23,854 nt of DNA from Candidatus Uhrbacteria bacterium (GCA_003497135.1 DNKR01000051.1:1-23854); one strand, 5' to 3'; shown: positions 15,243-23,186, counted from the stretch's first letter. The notes: a model not told the origin generated them from the sequence alone. A program made the numbers and translations.

Positions 15243-16616
15243 ATGACAAAAAAAATATCGTTCAATATCAAGGGCATGAAATGCGCGAGTTGCGAGGTTA
15301 TTATTGAGCGCGAGATTAGAACCCTGCCTGGTGTGCGCTATACGAATGTTTCGCATGCGTCAGGAAGAATGAATATTAAACTTGATGACAATGCGCGCAT
15401 AAGCCAAGAGGATGTAAATTCTTTGATTAGCAAGCACGGATATTCCGCGGAAGAAAACCAGTGGAATCAGAATCAGCAGCCAAAGCAAGAACAGACAAGC
15501 AAATTCAACGCAAAACGGCTTGGAGGCGCGGTTGTTCTTATGCTGGCCGCTTATATAATCCTAAAAAAACTCGGGCTTCTTTCTATCACGCCAGGAACAG
15601 CAGAGCCGACAAGTTTGTTGGCTGTTTTGGGCATTGGCCTTATCGCATCATTCTCATCTTGCACTGCTGTTGTAGGAGGGCTAATTGCGGCTGTTTCTTC
15701 GTCAGTTGCAAAAAACAGCTCGGAACAAAATTCCGGCAGAAGAATTTTGCCGCATGTTCTGTTTAATGCCGGTCGCCTGATAGGGTTCGCGTTTTTCGGA
15801 GCGATTATCGGCTGGATCGGGTCGTCTATTCAACTATCACCAACACTAAATGGGATATTCGTCATATTGATCGCAGTTCTTATGTTGGGACTCGGAATCA
15901 ATCTTCTGGATATACTGCCAAAAGGAATTGCTTCGTTCAGACCTCCAAAATGGCTTGCGCACAAAATTCACGACCTGTCCGAATCGCGCTCGCCATTTGT
16001 CCCGTTCGTGCTCGGGGGCACAACATTCTTTTTGCCGTGCGGATTTACGCAGTCAATGCAGTTATTCGCGCTTTCGCTGGGCAACCCGTTCCAATCAGCA
16101 GTAGTAATGGCAGTATTTGCGCTTGGAACATTACCCGCACTGTTTGGAATAGGAGCCGCGACATCTATTGCAAAAGGCAAAACGCTTAAAAAAATTATGC
16201 GCACGGCAGGGGCGGTAGTCGTAGTGCTTGGAATAAACAACGCGTTCAACGGAGCTGCTCTGCTTGGATGGAGCCCGACTGCCATATTCGCAAAAACTCA
16301 AGATGAACAAAAGACCTATCAAAACGCGCAAAACAATGAAGAGCAAAAAATTTCAATGAACATAACCGAATACGGCACATACAGCCCGAATGTATTGACT
16401 GTTGTGGAAGGTGTGCCGGTTGAATGGACTATATACGGGCCGGAATTCATGGGATGCGCAAACACACTTGTGCTTAAAGCATTTGGCGTTTCAACATACC
16501 TCAAAACAGGCGTTAATACCGTTAAATTCACGCCAACAAAAGCCGGGCGCTTTACATTCAGCTGTTCAATGGGAATGGTGCGCGGTACAATGATAGTGCT
16601 TCCTAAAAAATCATAA
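15243..16616 (+). CDS. HMA - SafE/DsbD-like transporter - cupredoxin fusion
   Basis: This 457-residue protein has three parts. Residues 1-70 are an HMA metal-binding domain with GMKCASC at 11-17. A hydrophobic segment (about 94-112) is followed by a six-helix SafE/DsbD-type (sulfite exporter TauE/SafE-like) membrane domain (about 122-345) with conserved cysteines in SFSSCT (C140) and LPCGFTQ (C266). Residues about 371-457 form a cupredoxin-like domain with possible copper ligands C405, C441, M443 and M445 in GCANT and SCSMGM. The arrangement suggests copper passing from the cytoplasmic HMA through or beside the membrane domain to an external cupredoxin. It is followed after 6 bp by copA. The start is an ATG without SD. 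Confidence 0.87.
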   Translation: MTKKISFNIKGMKCASCEVIIEREIRTLPGVRYTNVSHASGRMNIKLDDNARISQEDVNSLISKHGYSAEENQWNQNQQPKQEQTSKFNAKRLGGAVVLMLAAYIILKKLGLLSITPGTAEPTSLLAVLGIGLIASFSSCTAVVGGLIAAVSSSVAKNSSEQNSGRRILPHVLFNAGRLIGFAFFGAIIGWIGSSIQLSPTLNGIFVILIAVLMLGLGINLLDILPKGIASFRPPKWLAHKIHDLSESRSPFVPFVLGGTTFFLPCGFTQSMQLFALSLGNPFQSAVVMAVFALGTLPALFGIGAATSIAKGKTLKKIMRTAGAVVVVLGINNAFNGAALLGWSPTAIFAKTQDEQKTYQNAQNNEEQKISMNITEYGTYSPNVLTVVEGVPVEWTIYGPEFMGCANTLVLKAFGVSTYLKTGVNTVKFTPTKAGRFTFSCSMGMVRGTMIVLPKKS

Positions 16617-16622
16617 ACCACT

Positions 16623-18770
16623 ATGAAAGAAATCATATTCCACATTGACGGAATGCATTGCGCGTCATGCGCTGTCCGCATTGAAGGCGCTCTAAAAAAC
16701 GCAAAGGGCGTAGAAGACGCAAATGTCAATTACGCTCTGGCAGAAGCAAAAGTCAAAGTTGATCCAAGCGTCGGAGAAACCGATCTGCACGAAGTCGTAA
16801 AAAAAGAAGGATACAAAGTGCGCGAAATGTCGCACGAACACCACGCCGGCGCAGCAAGCGAAAAAATTGTTTTGCGAAGAGCGCTATTAGCGTCCGCACT
16901 GGCAATTCCACCGCTTGCGCTGGCGATGTTCGTAAAAGTTAAAGCTGAATTATTCGGCTTGCCTGTTTCTGAATCAATTCAAGCGATTCTCTCATCAATC
17001 GTTGTGCTGTGGCTTGGCAGAGAATTCCATATTGCGGCCGCAAAACTGCTTGTGCGAAAAACCGCTAGCATGGACACGCTTATTTCTGTTGGAACGCTTG
17101 CCGCGCTAGCATTCAGCTTCTGGTCGCTTTTCACAGGGCGCGAGGGCCTGTACTTTGAAACAGCGGCTGTTATTGCAGCGTTGATTCTTGTCGGAAGGTA
17201 TCTTGAAGCCAGAAGCAAAGGCAAAGCAAGCGAAGCAATACAAAAACTGCTTGAGCTTGGGGCAAAAAATGCACACAAGATCAACGAGGACGGAAGCATA
17301 GAAGATGCGCCTGTCGGTGATTTAAAAATCAATGATATGGTCCTGGTAAAGCCGGGTGAAAAAATCCCTCTTGATGGAAAAGTGGTAGATGGCGAATCAT
17401 CAATAATAGAAGCAATGCTGACAGGCGAAAGCATGCCTGTTCATAAATTTGTCGGCGACAAGGTATTTGCGGCAACTCTAAACCAAAACGGCGTTCTTAA
17501 AGTTCAAATAACAAGCGCTGTTGGAAACACTGTGCTTGATCAGATAGTAAAACTTGTACAAGAAGCGCAAAGAAAAAAGGCCCCGATCCAAAAACTAGCA
17601 GACAAAATCTCCGCGAGATTTGTGCCTGTTGTAATAGTAATATCAGTAATCACTTTTATAAGCTGGTATATTGCAACCGGCGACTTTGCAAGCGCGCTTA
17701 TTCCAGCCGTAGCAGTGCTCGTAATCGCCTGCCCTTGCGCATTGGGGCTTGCGACCCCGACAGCAATACTAGTTGGAACTGGACGCGGAGCCAAAAGCGG
17801 GATTCTTATTAAATCCGGCGAAGCGCTCGAACGCGGACGAAACCTTTCTGTTGCCATGTTTGATAAAACAGGAACGCTTACAGAAGGCGCTCCAAAAGTT
17901 ACAGACGAGGCGGTTTATTCAGGAACAGAAACCGACATGACCTCGCTTGCTTTGGGGCTTGAGCAATCATCAGAACATCCGTTGGCGCAAGCTGTTGCGC
18001 AATGGGCAAAAGAAAAAGGCGCAAAAGCGCAAACTGTTGAACAATTCAAAGCGGTAACAGGCAGGGGCGTATCCGGAACCGTCCAAGACAAAAAAATAAT
18101 GCTTGGAAGCATTGAATACATGAAAGAAAACGGGATCGCAATAAACGCTCAAGCGCAAACGAACATTTCGCTTTGGCAGTCGCAAGCAAAAACAGTTGTC
18201 GGTCTTGCAAAAGAAAATGAATTGCTTGGAATAATAGCGATCGCGGACAAACCAAAACAATCAGCAATAGAAGCAATTGCGGCTCTTAACGCTCTTGGAA
18301 TAGAATCAGTAATGATTACGGGCGACAACGAAGAAACAGCAAAAGCAGTTGCAAAAGCGGTCGGAATAGAAAAGTATCATGCGCATGTTCTTCCTGATCA
18401 AAAGCTTGAACTTGTAAAAAAAGAACAAGCGGCTGGCAGACGCGTTGCGTTTGTTGGCGATGGTATAAACGACGCGCCAGCGCTAACGCAGGCAGACCTT
18501 GGAATCGCAATGGGGAGCGGAACTGACATTGCGATTGAAGCCGGACAAATCGTGCTTGTCGGTGGCGATCCAAAAAAGGTCGCGGAATCAATAAAACTGT
18601 CGCGAAGGACATACAGAACAATAAAACAGAATTTGTTCTGGGCCTTTATCTATAATGCGCTTGGAATTCCGCTTGCCGCGCTCGGACTTTTGAACCCGAT
18701 TATCGCGGCCGGCGCAATGGCGTTTTCATCAGTATCGGTTCTGTTGAACTCGCTAAGATTGAACAGATAG
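16623..18770 (+). CDS. copA: Copper-exporting P1B-type ATPase CopA
   Basis: This 715-residue Cu+ ATPase has one N-terminal HMA domain with GMHCASC (10-16). A His-rich linker (H71, H73, H74) follows, then eight predicted membrane helices. TGES is at 267-270 (actuator), CPC at 370-372 in the sixth helix, the phosphorylation site DKTGT at 414-418, HP at 452-453, and the hinge GDGINDAP at 612-619. YN in the seventh helix (677-678) and MxxSS in the eighth (699-703) are the P1B-1 Cu+ signature, so export of monovalent copper is well supported. It is the last gene of the copper operon and is followed by a large hairpin terminator. The start is an ATG without SD. Confidence 0.96.
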   Translation: MKEIIFHIDGMHCASCAVRIEGALKNAKGVEDANVNYALAEAKVKVDPSVGETDLHEVVKKEGYKVREMSHEHHAGAASEKIVLRRALLASALAIPPLALAMFVKVKAELFGLPVSESIQAILSSIVVLWLGREFHIAAAKLLVRKTASMDTLISVGTLAALAFSFWSLFTGREGLYFETAAVIAALILVGRYLEARSKGKASEAIQKLLELGAKNAHKINEDGSIEDAPVGDLKINDMVLVKPGEKIPLDGKVVDGESSIIEAMLTGESMPVHKFVGDKVFAATLNQNGVLKVQITSAVGNTVLDQIVKLVQEAQRKKAPIQKLADKISARFVPVVIVISVITFISWYIATGDFASALIPAVAVLVIACPCALGLATPTAILVGTGRGAKSGILIKSGEALERGRNLSVAMFDKTGTLTEGAPKVTDEAVYSGTETDMTSLALGLEQSSEHPLAQAVAQWAKEKGAKAQTVEQFKAVTGRGVSGTVQDKKIMLGSIEYMKENGIAINAQAQTNISLWQSQAKTVVGLAKENELLGIIAIADKPKQSAIEAIAALNALGIESVMITGDNEETAKAVAKAVGIEKYHAHVLPDQKLELVKKEQAAGRRVAFVGDGINDAPALTQADLGIAMGSGTDIAIEAGQIVLVGGDPKKVAESIKLSRRTYRTIKQNLFWAFIYNALGIPLAALGLLNPIIAAGAMAFSSVSVLLNSLRLNR

Positions 18771-18782
18771 ATTAGCAATAGC

Positions 18783-18866
18783 AAAAACGCATGGATTCAC
18801 TTGTCCGTCCGTAGTCCCAACACACCGTTGGCGTGTCGGGACGAAGGAGGATTCCATGCGTTTTTT
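18783..18866. terminator. Large hairpin after copA, probable bidirectional terminator
   Basis: AAAAACGCATGGA (18783-18795) pairs exactly with TCCATGCGTTTTT (18853-18865). An apical stem forms between GTCCCAACAC and GTGTCGGGAC. T-runs follow on both strands. The right arm contains AAGGAGG (18844-18850) five bases before an ATG (18856) that opens a five-codon ORF ending at 18873, which may be chance. Confidence 0.65.
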
Positions 18867-18945
18867 GTTATAACCCTTAATGGGACTGTGTCGATGGATG
18901 TTAAAAACTTAACAATGAGCGACCTGGTTACAAATTTTCAACCCC

Positions 18946-18974
18946 TTGACAGAGGTTGGTTTTGATGTTATTCT
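18946..18974 (+). promoter_or_regulatory. Strong promoter of the 27-codon GC-rich ORF
   Basis: A perfect TTGACA (18946-18951) is followed after 17 bases by TATTCT (18969-18974) with TGT directly upstream, an extended -10. The predicted start at about 18981 gives a 65-base leader, in which ATCGTT (18981-18986) can pair with AACGAT (19026-19031) just before the SD. Confidence 0.65.
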
Positions 18975-19045
18975 GTATGCATCGTTCGAGCCTTGCCCAC
19001 CCTGGACACGGCCCGATTCACCTGCAACGATCGAAGGAGTCCCCC

Positions 19046-19129
19046 ATGGACAACATCGCCCTTTCCCGCGCCTCGCCGAGCATCGCCAACTCGTTCGACG
19101 AAGCCTTGAGCGAAACGACCTTCGCCTAG
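19046..19129 (+). CDS. Short GC-rich ORF, 27 codons, unknown
   Basis: ATG (19046) is preceded by GAAGGAG (19033-19039) with a six-base spacer. The ORF encodes 27 residues (MDNIALSRASPSIANSF, then an acidic and Thr-rich end) and stops at TAG. Of the 26 codons after ATG, 23 end in G or C, unlike the AT-rich neighbours. The same frame stays open after the TAG for many codons (HYDRWSKRSDG...), with GC-ending codons for the first six, so the TAG may be a nonsense mutation of CAG in a roughly 55-60 residue gene. It may instead be a genuine small peptide. It has its own strong promoter and a downstream terminator, and no similarity that I can name. Confidence 0.5.
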   Translation: MDNIALSRASPSIANSFDEALSETTFA

Positions 19130-19163
19130 CACTACGACCGCTGGAGCAAAAGGTCAGATGGCT

Positions 19164-19190
19164 GCCGCAGAACCCACAAGGAACTGCGGC
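19164..19190 (+). other. RNA hairpin downstream of the 27-codon ORF
   Basis: GCCGCAG (19164-19170) pairs exactly with CTGCGGC (19184-19190) around a 13-base loop. No T-run follows, so it is not a terminator by itself. It belongs to the transcript of the 27-codon ORF and may be a structural or protective element. Confidence 0.4.
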
Positions 19191-19222
19191 CGCCATCACC
19201 ACAACATAATTTCAAAAATAAA

Positions 19223-19245
19223 ACCGCCACTTGGGCGGAATTTTT
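19223..19245. terminator. Bidirectional terminator between the small cassette and typA
   Basis: CCGCC-ACTTG-GGCGG is followed by AATTTTTG on the plus strand. On the minus strand the same stem is followed by TTTTATTTTT. It would end both the 27-codon transcript and the typA transcript. Confidence 0.8.
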
Positions 19246-19255
19246 GTTACAGGCG

Positions 19256-19283
19256 CACTATCATACTAGCTAGTATGATAGTG
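19256..19283. repeat. 28-bp perfect loopless palindrome
   Basis: CACTATCATACTAG (19256-19269) is followed directly by its exact reverse complement. It sits 8 bp after the typA stop and just before the bidirectional terminator. It has no T-run in the direction needed for termination, so it is either an accessory hairpin of the typA 3' end or a protein-binding or cruciform site. Confidence 0.8.
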
Positions 19284-19291
19284 AAAAATTG

Positions 19292-21145
19292 TTATTTCGC
19301 CCTTGCTCTTTTACGGGCGTTTTCGTCTAATATTGTTTTTCTGATGCGGATACTTTTTGGAGTAACCTCAACAAGTTCATCATCGCCAATGTATTCAAGA
19401 GCGGCTTCCAGTCCCATTTCGTGCGGAGCATCAAGCACAACAGCTCCGCCATCGCCTTTTGAACGCATGTTTGACAATTTCTTTTCTTTGCAAGGATTGA
19501 GCTCAATATCCTCTGCTCGTGAATTTTCTCCAACAACCATTCCTGCATACACTTGAACACCCGGGCCAAAAAACAATGATCCGCGTTCTTGCAAACTCGC
19601 AAGCGCGTAGTGCATTGTTGTGCCGGCTTCCATGGAAACAAGCGACCCATGATTGTTTGCTGTTATTTCACCGGCTTGCTCGCGATAGCCCAAGAGAAGA
19701 GTATTAAGAATCCCCAGCCCTTTTGTGTCGGTCAAAAACTCGCTTCTGTACCCGATTAATCCGCGAGTTGGAATTTCAAACTCCATTGACGCAATTCCAT
19801 TTTCAACACCCATGTCTTTCATTTCCGCTTTGCGCTTTCCCATTTTTTCTATAACAATTCCTTGATTCGCTTCCGGGCATTCAATAAACACGCTTTCGTA
19901 CGGCTCATGCGTTTTTCCGTTTACAGTTTTAAAAATAACTTGCGGTCTTGATACTTGAAGTTCATATCCTTCACGGCGCATTTTTTCTATCAAAATCGCC
20001 AAGTGAAGTTCGCCTCGGCCTGAAACAACAAATTGTCCATCGCCTGTTCCCTGCTCAACGCGAAGCGCGACATCGTTTTGCAGTTCCCTATCAAGGCGCT
20101 CGCTGATCTGGCGCGATGTAAAAAATTCGCCTTCTTTTCCTGAAAACGGAGAAGTGTTAATTCCAAATGTCATTTTGACTGTCGGCTCTTCAATTTCCAA
20201 AACAGGCAGAGCAACTGGATTTTCCAGATCAGCAATTGTCTCGCCGATTTGAACATCGCCAATACCGGCTATGGCAACAATGTCTCCGGCAGAAACCTCG
20301 TCAACCTCGGTTTTGCCAAGAGCTTCAAATGTCTGAATCGCAGTAATTTTTGCAGAAGCGATTTTTCCGTCTCTGTCTATGTGCGCAACTGTTTGGCCTT
20401 TTTTTACTATACCATTAACAACACGGCCGATTGCTGTGCGGCCTTTGTAATTGTCATACTGAACATTTACAACAGAAACCTGAAGCGGTGCTTCCCTGTC
20501 GCCTGACGGCCCTGGAATATTATCAACAATAGCATCAAGCAATGGCGCAATTTTGTTTTCAACTGTTTTACCTTCTGATGATTCGCGTACAGCTGTCATT
20601 GCTTCGCTAAGATCAGCTCGCGCAATGCCATTGATCGCGGACGCGTAAATAATTGGAAAATCGGTTTGTTCATCGCTTGCGCCAAGATGCACAAACAAGT
20701 CAAAAGTATGGTTCAAGACCCAGTCAGGCCGAGCGTCTTTTTTATCAATCTTGTTAATGACCACAATAATCTTGTGGCCGGCCGCTATTGCCTTTTTTAG
20801 CACGAATTTTGTCTGCGGCATTGGCCCTTCTTTGGCGTCAACAAGCAAAAGACAGCCGTCAACAAGATTCATAATGCGTTCAACTTCCCCGCCAAAATCA
20901 GCGTGGCCGGGAGTGTCTACAATATTGATCTTTTTGCCTTGCCATTCAAAAGCAGCGTTTTTGGAAAAAATCGTAATCCCGCGCTCGCGCTCAATTTCGT
21001 TGCTGTCCAAAATAGTCGTGCCCATTGCGTCCGGATCGCGAAAAGTATTTGACTGCTTTAAAAGCGCGTCCACCAAGGTTGTTTTACCATGGTCAACGTG
21101 GGCTATAATTGCGATGTTTCTAATGTCGTCTCGTTTGTTTGCCAT
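19292..21145 (-). CDS. typA: Translational GTPase TypA/BipA
   Basis: TypA (BipA) is a ribosome-binding GTPase of the EF-G group used in stress adaptation and ribosome assembly. This 617-residue copy has G1 AHVDHGKT (15-22), a switch-I region with NEIERERGITI, G3 DTPGH (77-81) and G4 NKID (131-134). EF-G-like beta-barrel and alpha/beta domains follow, and the TypA-specific C-terminal domain ends in an Arg/Lys-rich tail. The length is normal. The ATG has no SD; a promoter lies about 12 bases upstream of it on the minus strand. It is divergent from the slipin gene. Confidence 0.96.
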   Translation of the reverse strand: MANKRDDIRNIAIIAHVDHGKTTLVDALLKQSNTFRDPDAMGTTILDSNEIERERGITIFSKNAAFEWQGKKINIVDTPGHADFGGEVERIMNLVDGCLLLVDAKEGPMPQTKFVLKKAIAAGHKIIVVINKIDKKDARPDWVLNHTFDLFVHLGASDEQTDFPIIYASAINGIARADLSEAMTAVRESSEGKTVENKIAPLLDAIVDNIPGPSGDREAPLQVSVVNVQYDNYKGRTAIGRVVNGIVKKGQTVAHIDRDGKIASAKITAIQTFEALGKTEVDEVSAGDIVAIAGIGDVQIGETIADLENPVALPVLEIEEPTVKMTFGINTSPFSGKEGEFFTSRQISERLDRELQNDVALRVEQGTGDGQFVVSGRGELHLAILIEKMRREGYELQVSRPQVIFKTVNGKTHEPYESVFIECPEANQGIVIEKMGKRKAEMKDMGVENGIASMEFEIPTRGLIGYRSEFLTDTKGLGILNTLLLGYREQAGEITANNHGSLVSMEAGTTMHYALASLQERGSLFFGPGVQVYAGMVVGENSRAEDIELNPCKEKKLSNMRSKGDGGAVVLDAPHEMGLEAALEYIGDDELVEVTPKSIRIRKTILDENARKRARAK

Positions 21146-21163
21146 AATTCAAAATACCGCAAT

Positions 21164-21192
21164 ATGATATATAAAAATTGAATGCTTGTCAA
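21164..21192 (-). promoter_or_regulatory. typA: Promoter of typA
   Basis: On the minus strand TTGACA (21187-21192) is followed after 17 bases by TATCAT (21164-21169). The predicted start at about 21157 leaves a 12-base leader with no SD. Confidence 0.7.
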
Positions 21193-21215
21193 TTCCTAAC
21201 ATAAGGTGCTAGCAT
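21186..21215 (+). promoter_or_regulatory. Possible promoter of the slipin gene, overlapping the typA -35
   Basis: TTGTCA (21186-21191) is followed after 18 bases by TAGCAT (21210-21215). It shares its -35 bases with the typA promoter on the other strand. The -10 is a moderate match, so the call is tentative. Confidence 0.4.
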
Positions 21216-21244
21216 TAATAAAGCTTAATTATTAATTTATAGCT

Positions 21245-22006
21245 ATGAATCTCATATTTTCGTTTATTTACTCAATAGCTCCATTCGTGATTTTTGTCCT
21301 GCTTATAGGCCTAAAACAGGTCAACCAGTACGAACGAGGCGTTAAGTTCACAATGGGCAAATTTACAGGCATGGTTAATCCCGGTTGGAGAATCGTTATT
21401 CCTGTGTTTCAGTCGATGCGAAAAGTTGATTTGCGACTCAAGGCGGTTGATGTTCCTCCGCAGGACGCGATAACAAAAGACAATGTATCTGTTAAAGTTA
21501 ACGCGGTAATCTATTACAAAATTATTGACGCGTCTAAATCAGTTCTTGAAGTTGAAAATGTTTCTTACGCTGTGCTTCAATTGGCAATGACTACGATGCG
21601 AAATATTGTTGGAGAAGTAACGCTTGACGAATTACTCTCGCAAAGAAGCGTGCTTTCAGAAAAAATTGAAAAGCAGGTTGACGAGGCAACAAAAAGCTGG
21701 GGCGTTGAGGTCTCAACAGCAGAACTCAAAGACATTAACCTGCCTCCGGAAATGATCCGCACAATCGCAAAGCAAGCAGAAGCAGAACGAGAACGCAGAG
21801 CAGTAATCATCAATTCCGAAGGCGAAGTCGTTGCCGCACAAAATCTTTCCAAAGCGGCTGACCTGCTCGCGAACTCGCCGGGCGCGCTTCATTTGCGCAC
21901 GCTCAATTCAATAAATGACATTTCATCTGACTCGTCAAACACAGTAGTGTTCACAGTCCCTCTTGAAATTCTAAAAGCTTTTACAGGATTCAAAAACGAT
22001 AAATAA
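21245..22006 (+). CDS. Slipin, SPFH/Band-7 membrane protein
   Basis: This 253-residue stomatin/prohibitin-family protein has an N-terminal membrane segment (about residues 5-25) and an SPFH domain from about 27 to 185 (VNQYERGVKFTMGKFTGMVNPG, then VDVPPQDAITKDNVSVKVNAV). A charged helical region AEAERERRAVIINSEGE is followed by the slipin-type LxLRTLNSIND segment. Slipins form large membrane ring assemblies and organise membrane microdomains; a partner NfeD protease gene is often adjacent but is not seen here. The ATG start has no SD. A strong terminator follows at 22024-22059. Confidence 0.93.
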   Translation: MNLIFSFIYSIAPFVIFVLLIGLKQVNQYERGVKFTMGKFTGMVNPGWRIVIPVFQSMRKVDLRLKAVDVPPQDAITKDNVSVKVNAVIYYKIIDASKSVLEVENVSYAVLQLAMTTMRNIVGEVTLDELLSQRSVLSEKIEKQVDEATKSWGVEVSTAELKDINLPPEMIRTIAKQAEAERERRAVIINSEGEVVAAQNLSKAADLLANSPGALHLRTLNSINDISSDSSNTVVFTVPLEILKAFTGFKNDK

Positions 22007-22023
22007 GCACAAAAAATATAATT

Positions 22024-22059
22024 AAAATAAACGAGGCAAACGCCTCGTTTATTTTTTTT
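22024..22059. terminator. Bidirectional terminator between slipin and coiled-coil genes
   Basis: The 14-base arms AAAATAAACGAGGC (22024-22037) and GCCTCGTTTATTTT (22042-22055) are perfectly complementary around AAAC, with T-runs outward on both strands. It ends the two convergent genes. Confidence 0.9.
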
Positions 22060-22071
22060 AATCTACAAGGT

Positions 22072-22788
22072 CTATTTCAAAAACAGCTTTTTTACCCAAC
22101 CGAACATACTAAAACCGCCTTCCTCGGCTTCAACCTCGCTTAATATATCATCAATGTTGTTCTGAAGTTCGGTTATCTGCTGTTTTATAACAGCCTCATC
22201 TTCTGGAGTGTCAACAGATTTTTCTAATTTCTTTAGTTCAATCAATCTATCTTTTGCCGCCTGCATTTCTTTTCTTATCTCTCTTGCTTTCTTGAAATCA
22301 GTCCCAAACAAAAATTTTCTTGTCTTGCTTTTATTTGTAATTTTTTCCAAATCCGGAGTAACTATATCTTCAGAATCGTTTTGTTGTTTAGCAATTTCTC
22401 TTACTTTTTCGCCGATTCCACCCAATTCTTGGCGGTCAGACACATCTAACAAGTTAAGAACAAAATTCGCCACCGCGCTCCGGTGTTCAGCAACTTTGCT
22501 TTTTAACTGTCTTGCCTCTTCTCTTTTATTTTTCGCCACATCGCGCAATTCTTTTGACTTTTCTGACGGTGACTTAACTTCTTCAGCATCTTCGTCATCC
22601 CCTTCTTCGTCTTCTGATACTGCGTCATTATCCGAATCGTTAATGTCTTCCGACTCGGTTTCGACATCTTCGGATTCGATTTCTATATTTAGATCATCAT
22701 CCGCAACATTGACTGTGTCTGTTTCGGCCAAAGCTGGAACAGCTAGGAAAGCCATGAACATCATCATGAAAATATATGTGTATTTCAT
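22072..22788 (-). CDS. Secreted acidic coiled-coil protein, unknown
   Basis: This 238-residue protein has a clear signal peptide (MKYTYIFMMMFMAFLAVPALA, likely cut after residue 21 at the ALA motif). A strongly acidic linker follows (about residues 22-70, mostly Asp, Glu and Ser), then long charged helices (about 71-215) likely to form a coiled coil, and a short hydrophobic end (FGWVKKLFLK) that may touch the membrane. I recognise no named domain. The layout is common for CPR exported proteins of unknown role, possibly a spacer or surface scaffold. The ATG has no SD. Its promoter seems to overlap that of the 22871 gene on the other strand. Confidence 0.75.
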   Translation of the reverse strand: MKYTYIFMMMFMAFLAVPALAETDTVNVADDDLNIEIESEDVETESEDINDSDNDAVSEDEEGDDEDAEEVKSPSEKSKELRDVAKNKREEARQLKSKVAEHRSAVANFVLNLLDVSDRQELGGIGEKVREIAKQQNDSEDIVTPDLEKITNKSKTRKFLFGTDFKKAREIRKEMQAAKDRLIELKKLEKSVDTPEDEAVIKQQITELQNNIDDILSEVEAEEGGFSMFGWVKKLFLK

Positions 22789-22808
22789 AATTATTTTAAT
22801 TAATTATC

Positions 22809-22847
22809 TTGATTTTTAATGCTAAAAATGCTATATTTAGTATAGCA
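22809..22847. promoter_or_regulatory. Overlapping divergent promoters with a symmetric -10 region
   Basis: Plus strand: TTGATT (22809-22814), 17 bases, TGC then TATATT (22832-22837). Minus strand: TGC then TATACT (22839-22844), with a poor -35. The inverted repeat GCTATA-TTTAG-TATAGC (22830-22846) contains both -10 elements. They would drive the 22871 gene and the 22072-22788 gene respectively. Confidence 0.5.
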
Positions 22848-22870
22848 CTTATTCATAATTTAATAAACTT

Positions 22871-23131
22871 ATGCAATCATTTCCACTCAAACTCGGTTTG
22901 ACGTTCGGCCTCTTTTCCGGGCTCGTACACTTGGCTTGGTCAGTGCTCGTGGCCCTGGGCTGGGCCGGTCCTTTAATGAACTGGCTCTTTAAGATTCATT
23001 TTATTCAATCACCATACAGCATGTTGCCGTTTAATCTTGGCCAAGCTGTGCTTCTCATTGTAGTTGCCGCGTTGGCCTGGTTCGTATTTGGCTTTGTGGT
23101 CGGCTCCATCTGGCGCGCTGTGGCGAAATAG
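22871..23131 (+). CDS. Small two-helix membrane protein, unknown
   Basis: This 86-residue hydrophobic protein has two membrane helices (about residues 8-32 and 56-80), joined by a loop with FKIHFIQSPYSMLPFNLG. The motif LFSGLVHLAWSVLVALGWAGPL, then LHF/IHFI, recurs in small membrane proteins of Parcubacteria that have no assigned function. The basic C-terminus (WRAVAK) suggests the cytoplasmic side. The ATG has no SD, with a leader of about 27 bases from the predicted promoter. A very strong terminator follows 20 bases downstream. It is monocistronic. Confidence 0.75.
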   Translation: MQSFPLKLGLTFGLFSGLVHLAWSVLVALGWAGPLMNWLFKIHFIQSPYSMLPFNLGQAVLLIVVAALAWFVFGFVVGSIWRAVAK

Positions 23132-23151
23132 GAAAGATTGAGTAAAAATCA

Positions 23152-23186
23152 TTCAAAAACCACCGATACAATCGGTGGTTTTTGAA
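23152..23186. terminator. Terminator after the small membrane protein gene
   Basis: A 16-base arm TTCAAAAACCACCGAT is perfectly paired across ACA with its complement, ending in a T-run on either strand. It can serve the 22871 gene and the convergent gene ending at 23241. Confidence 0.9.

Noticed and set aside
18946..19209. An 87-codon plus-strand frame starting at TTG in the 18946 region.
   Set aside because: Its start codon is the -35 box of a promoter, it lacks an SD, and the SD-led 27-codon ORF in another frame fits the signals and codon bias better.
22208..22819. 203-codon plus-strand frame opposite the acidic secreted protein.
   Set aside because: It is a Ser-rich mirror of the Asp/Glu-rich linker; the minus-strand gene has a clear signal peptide and helices.
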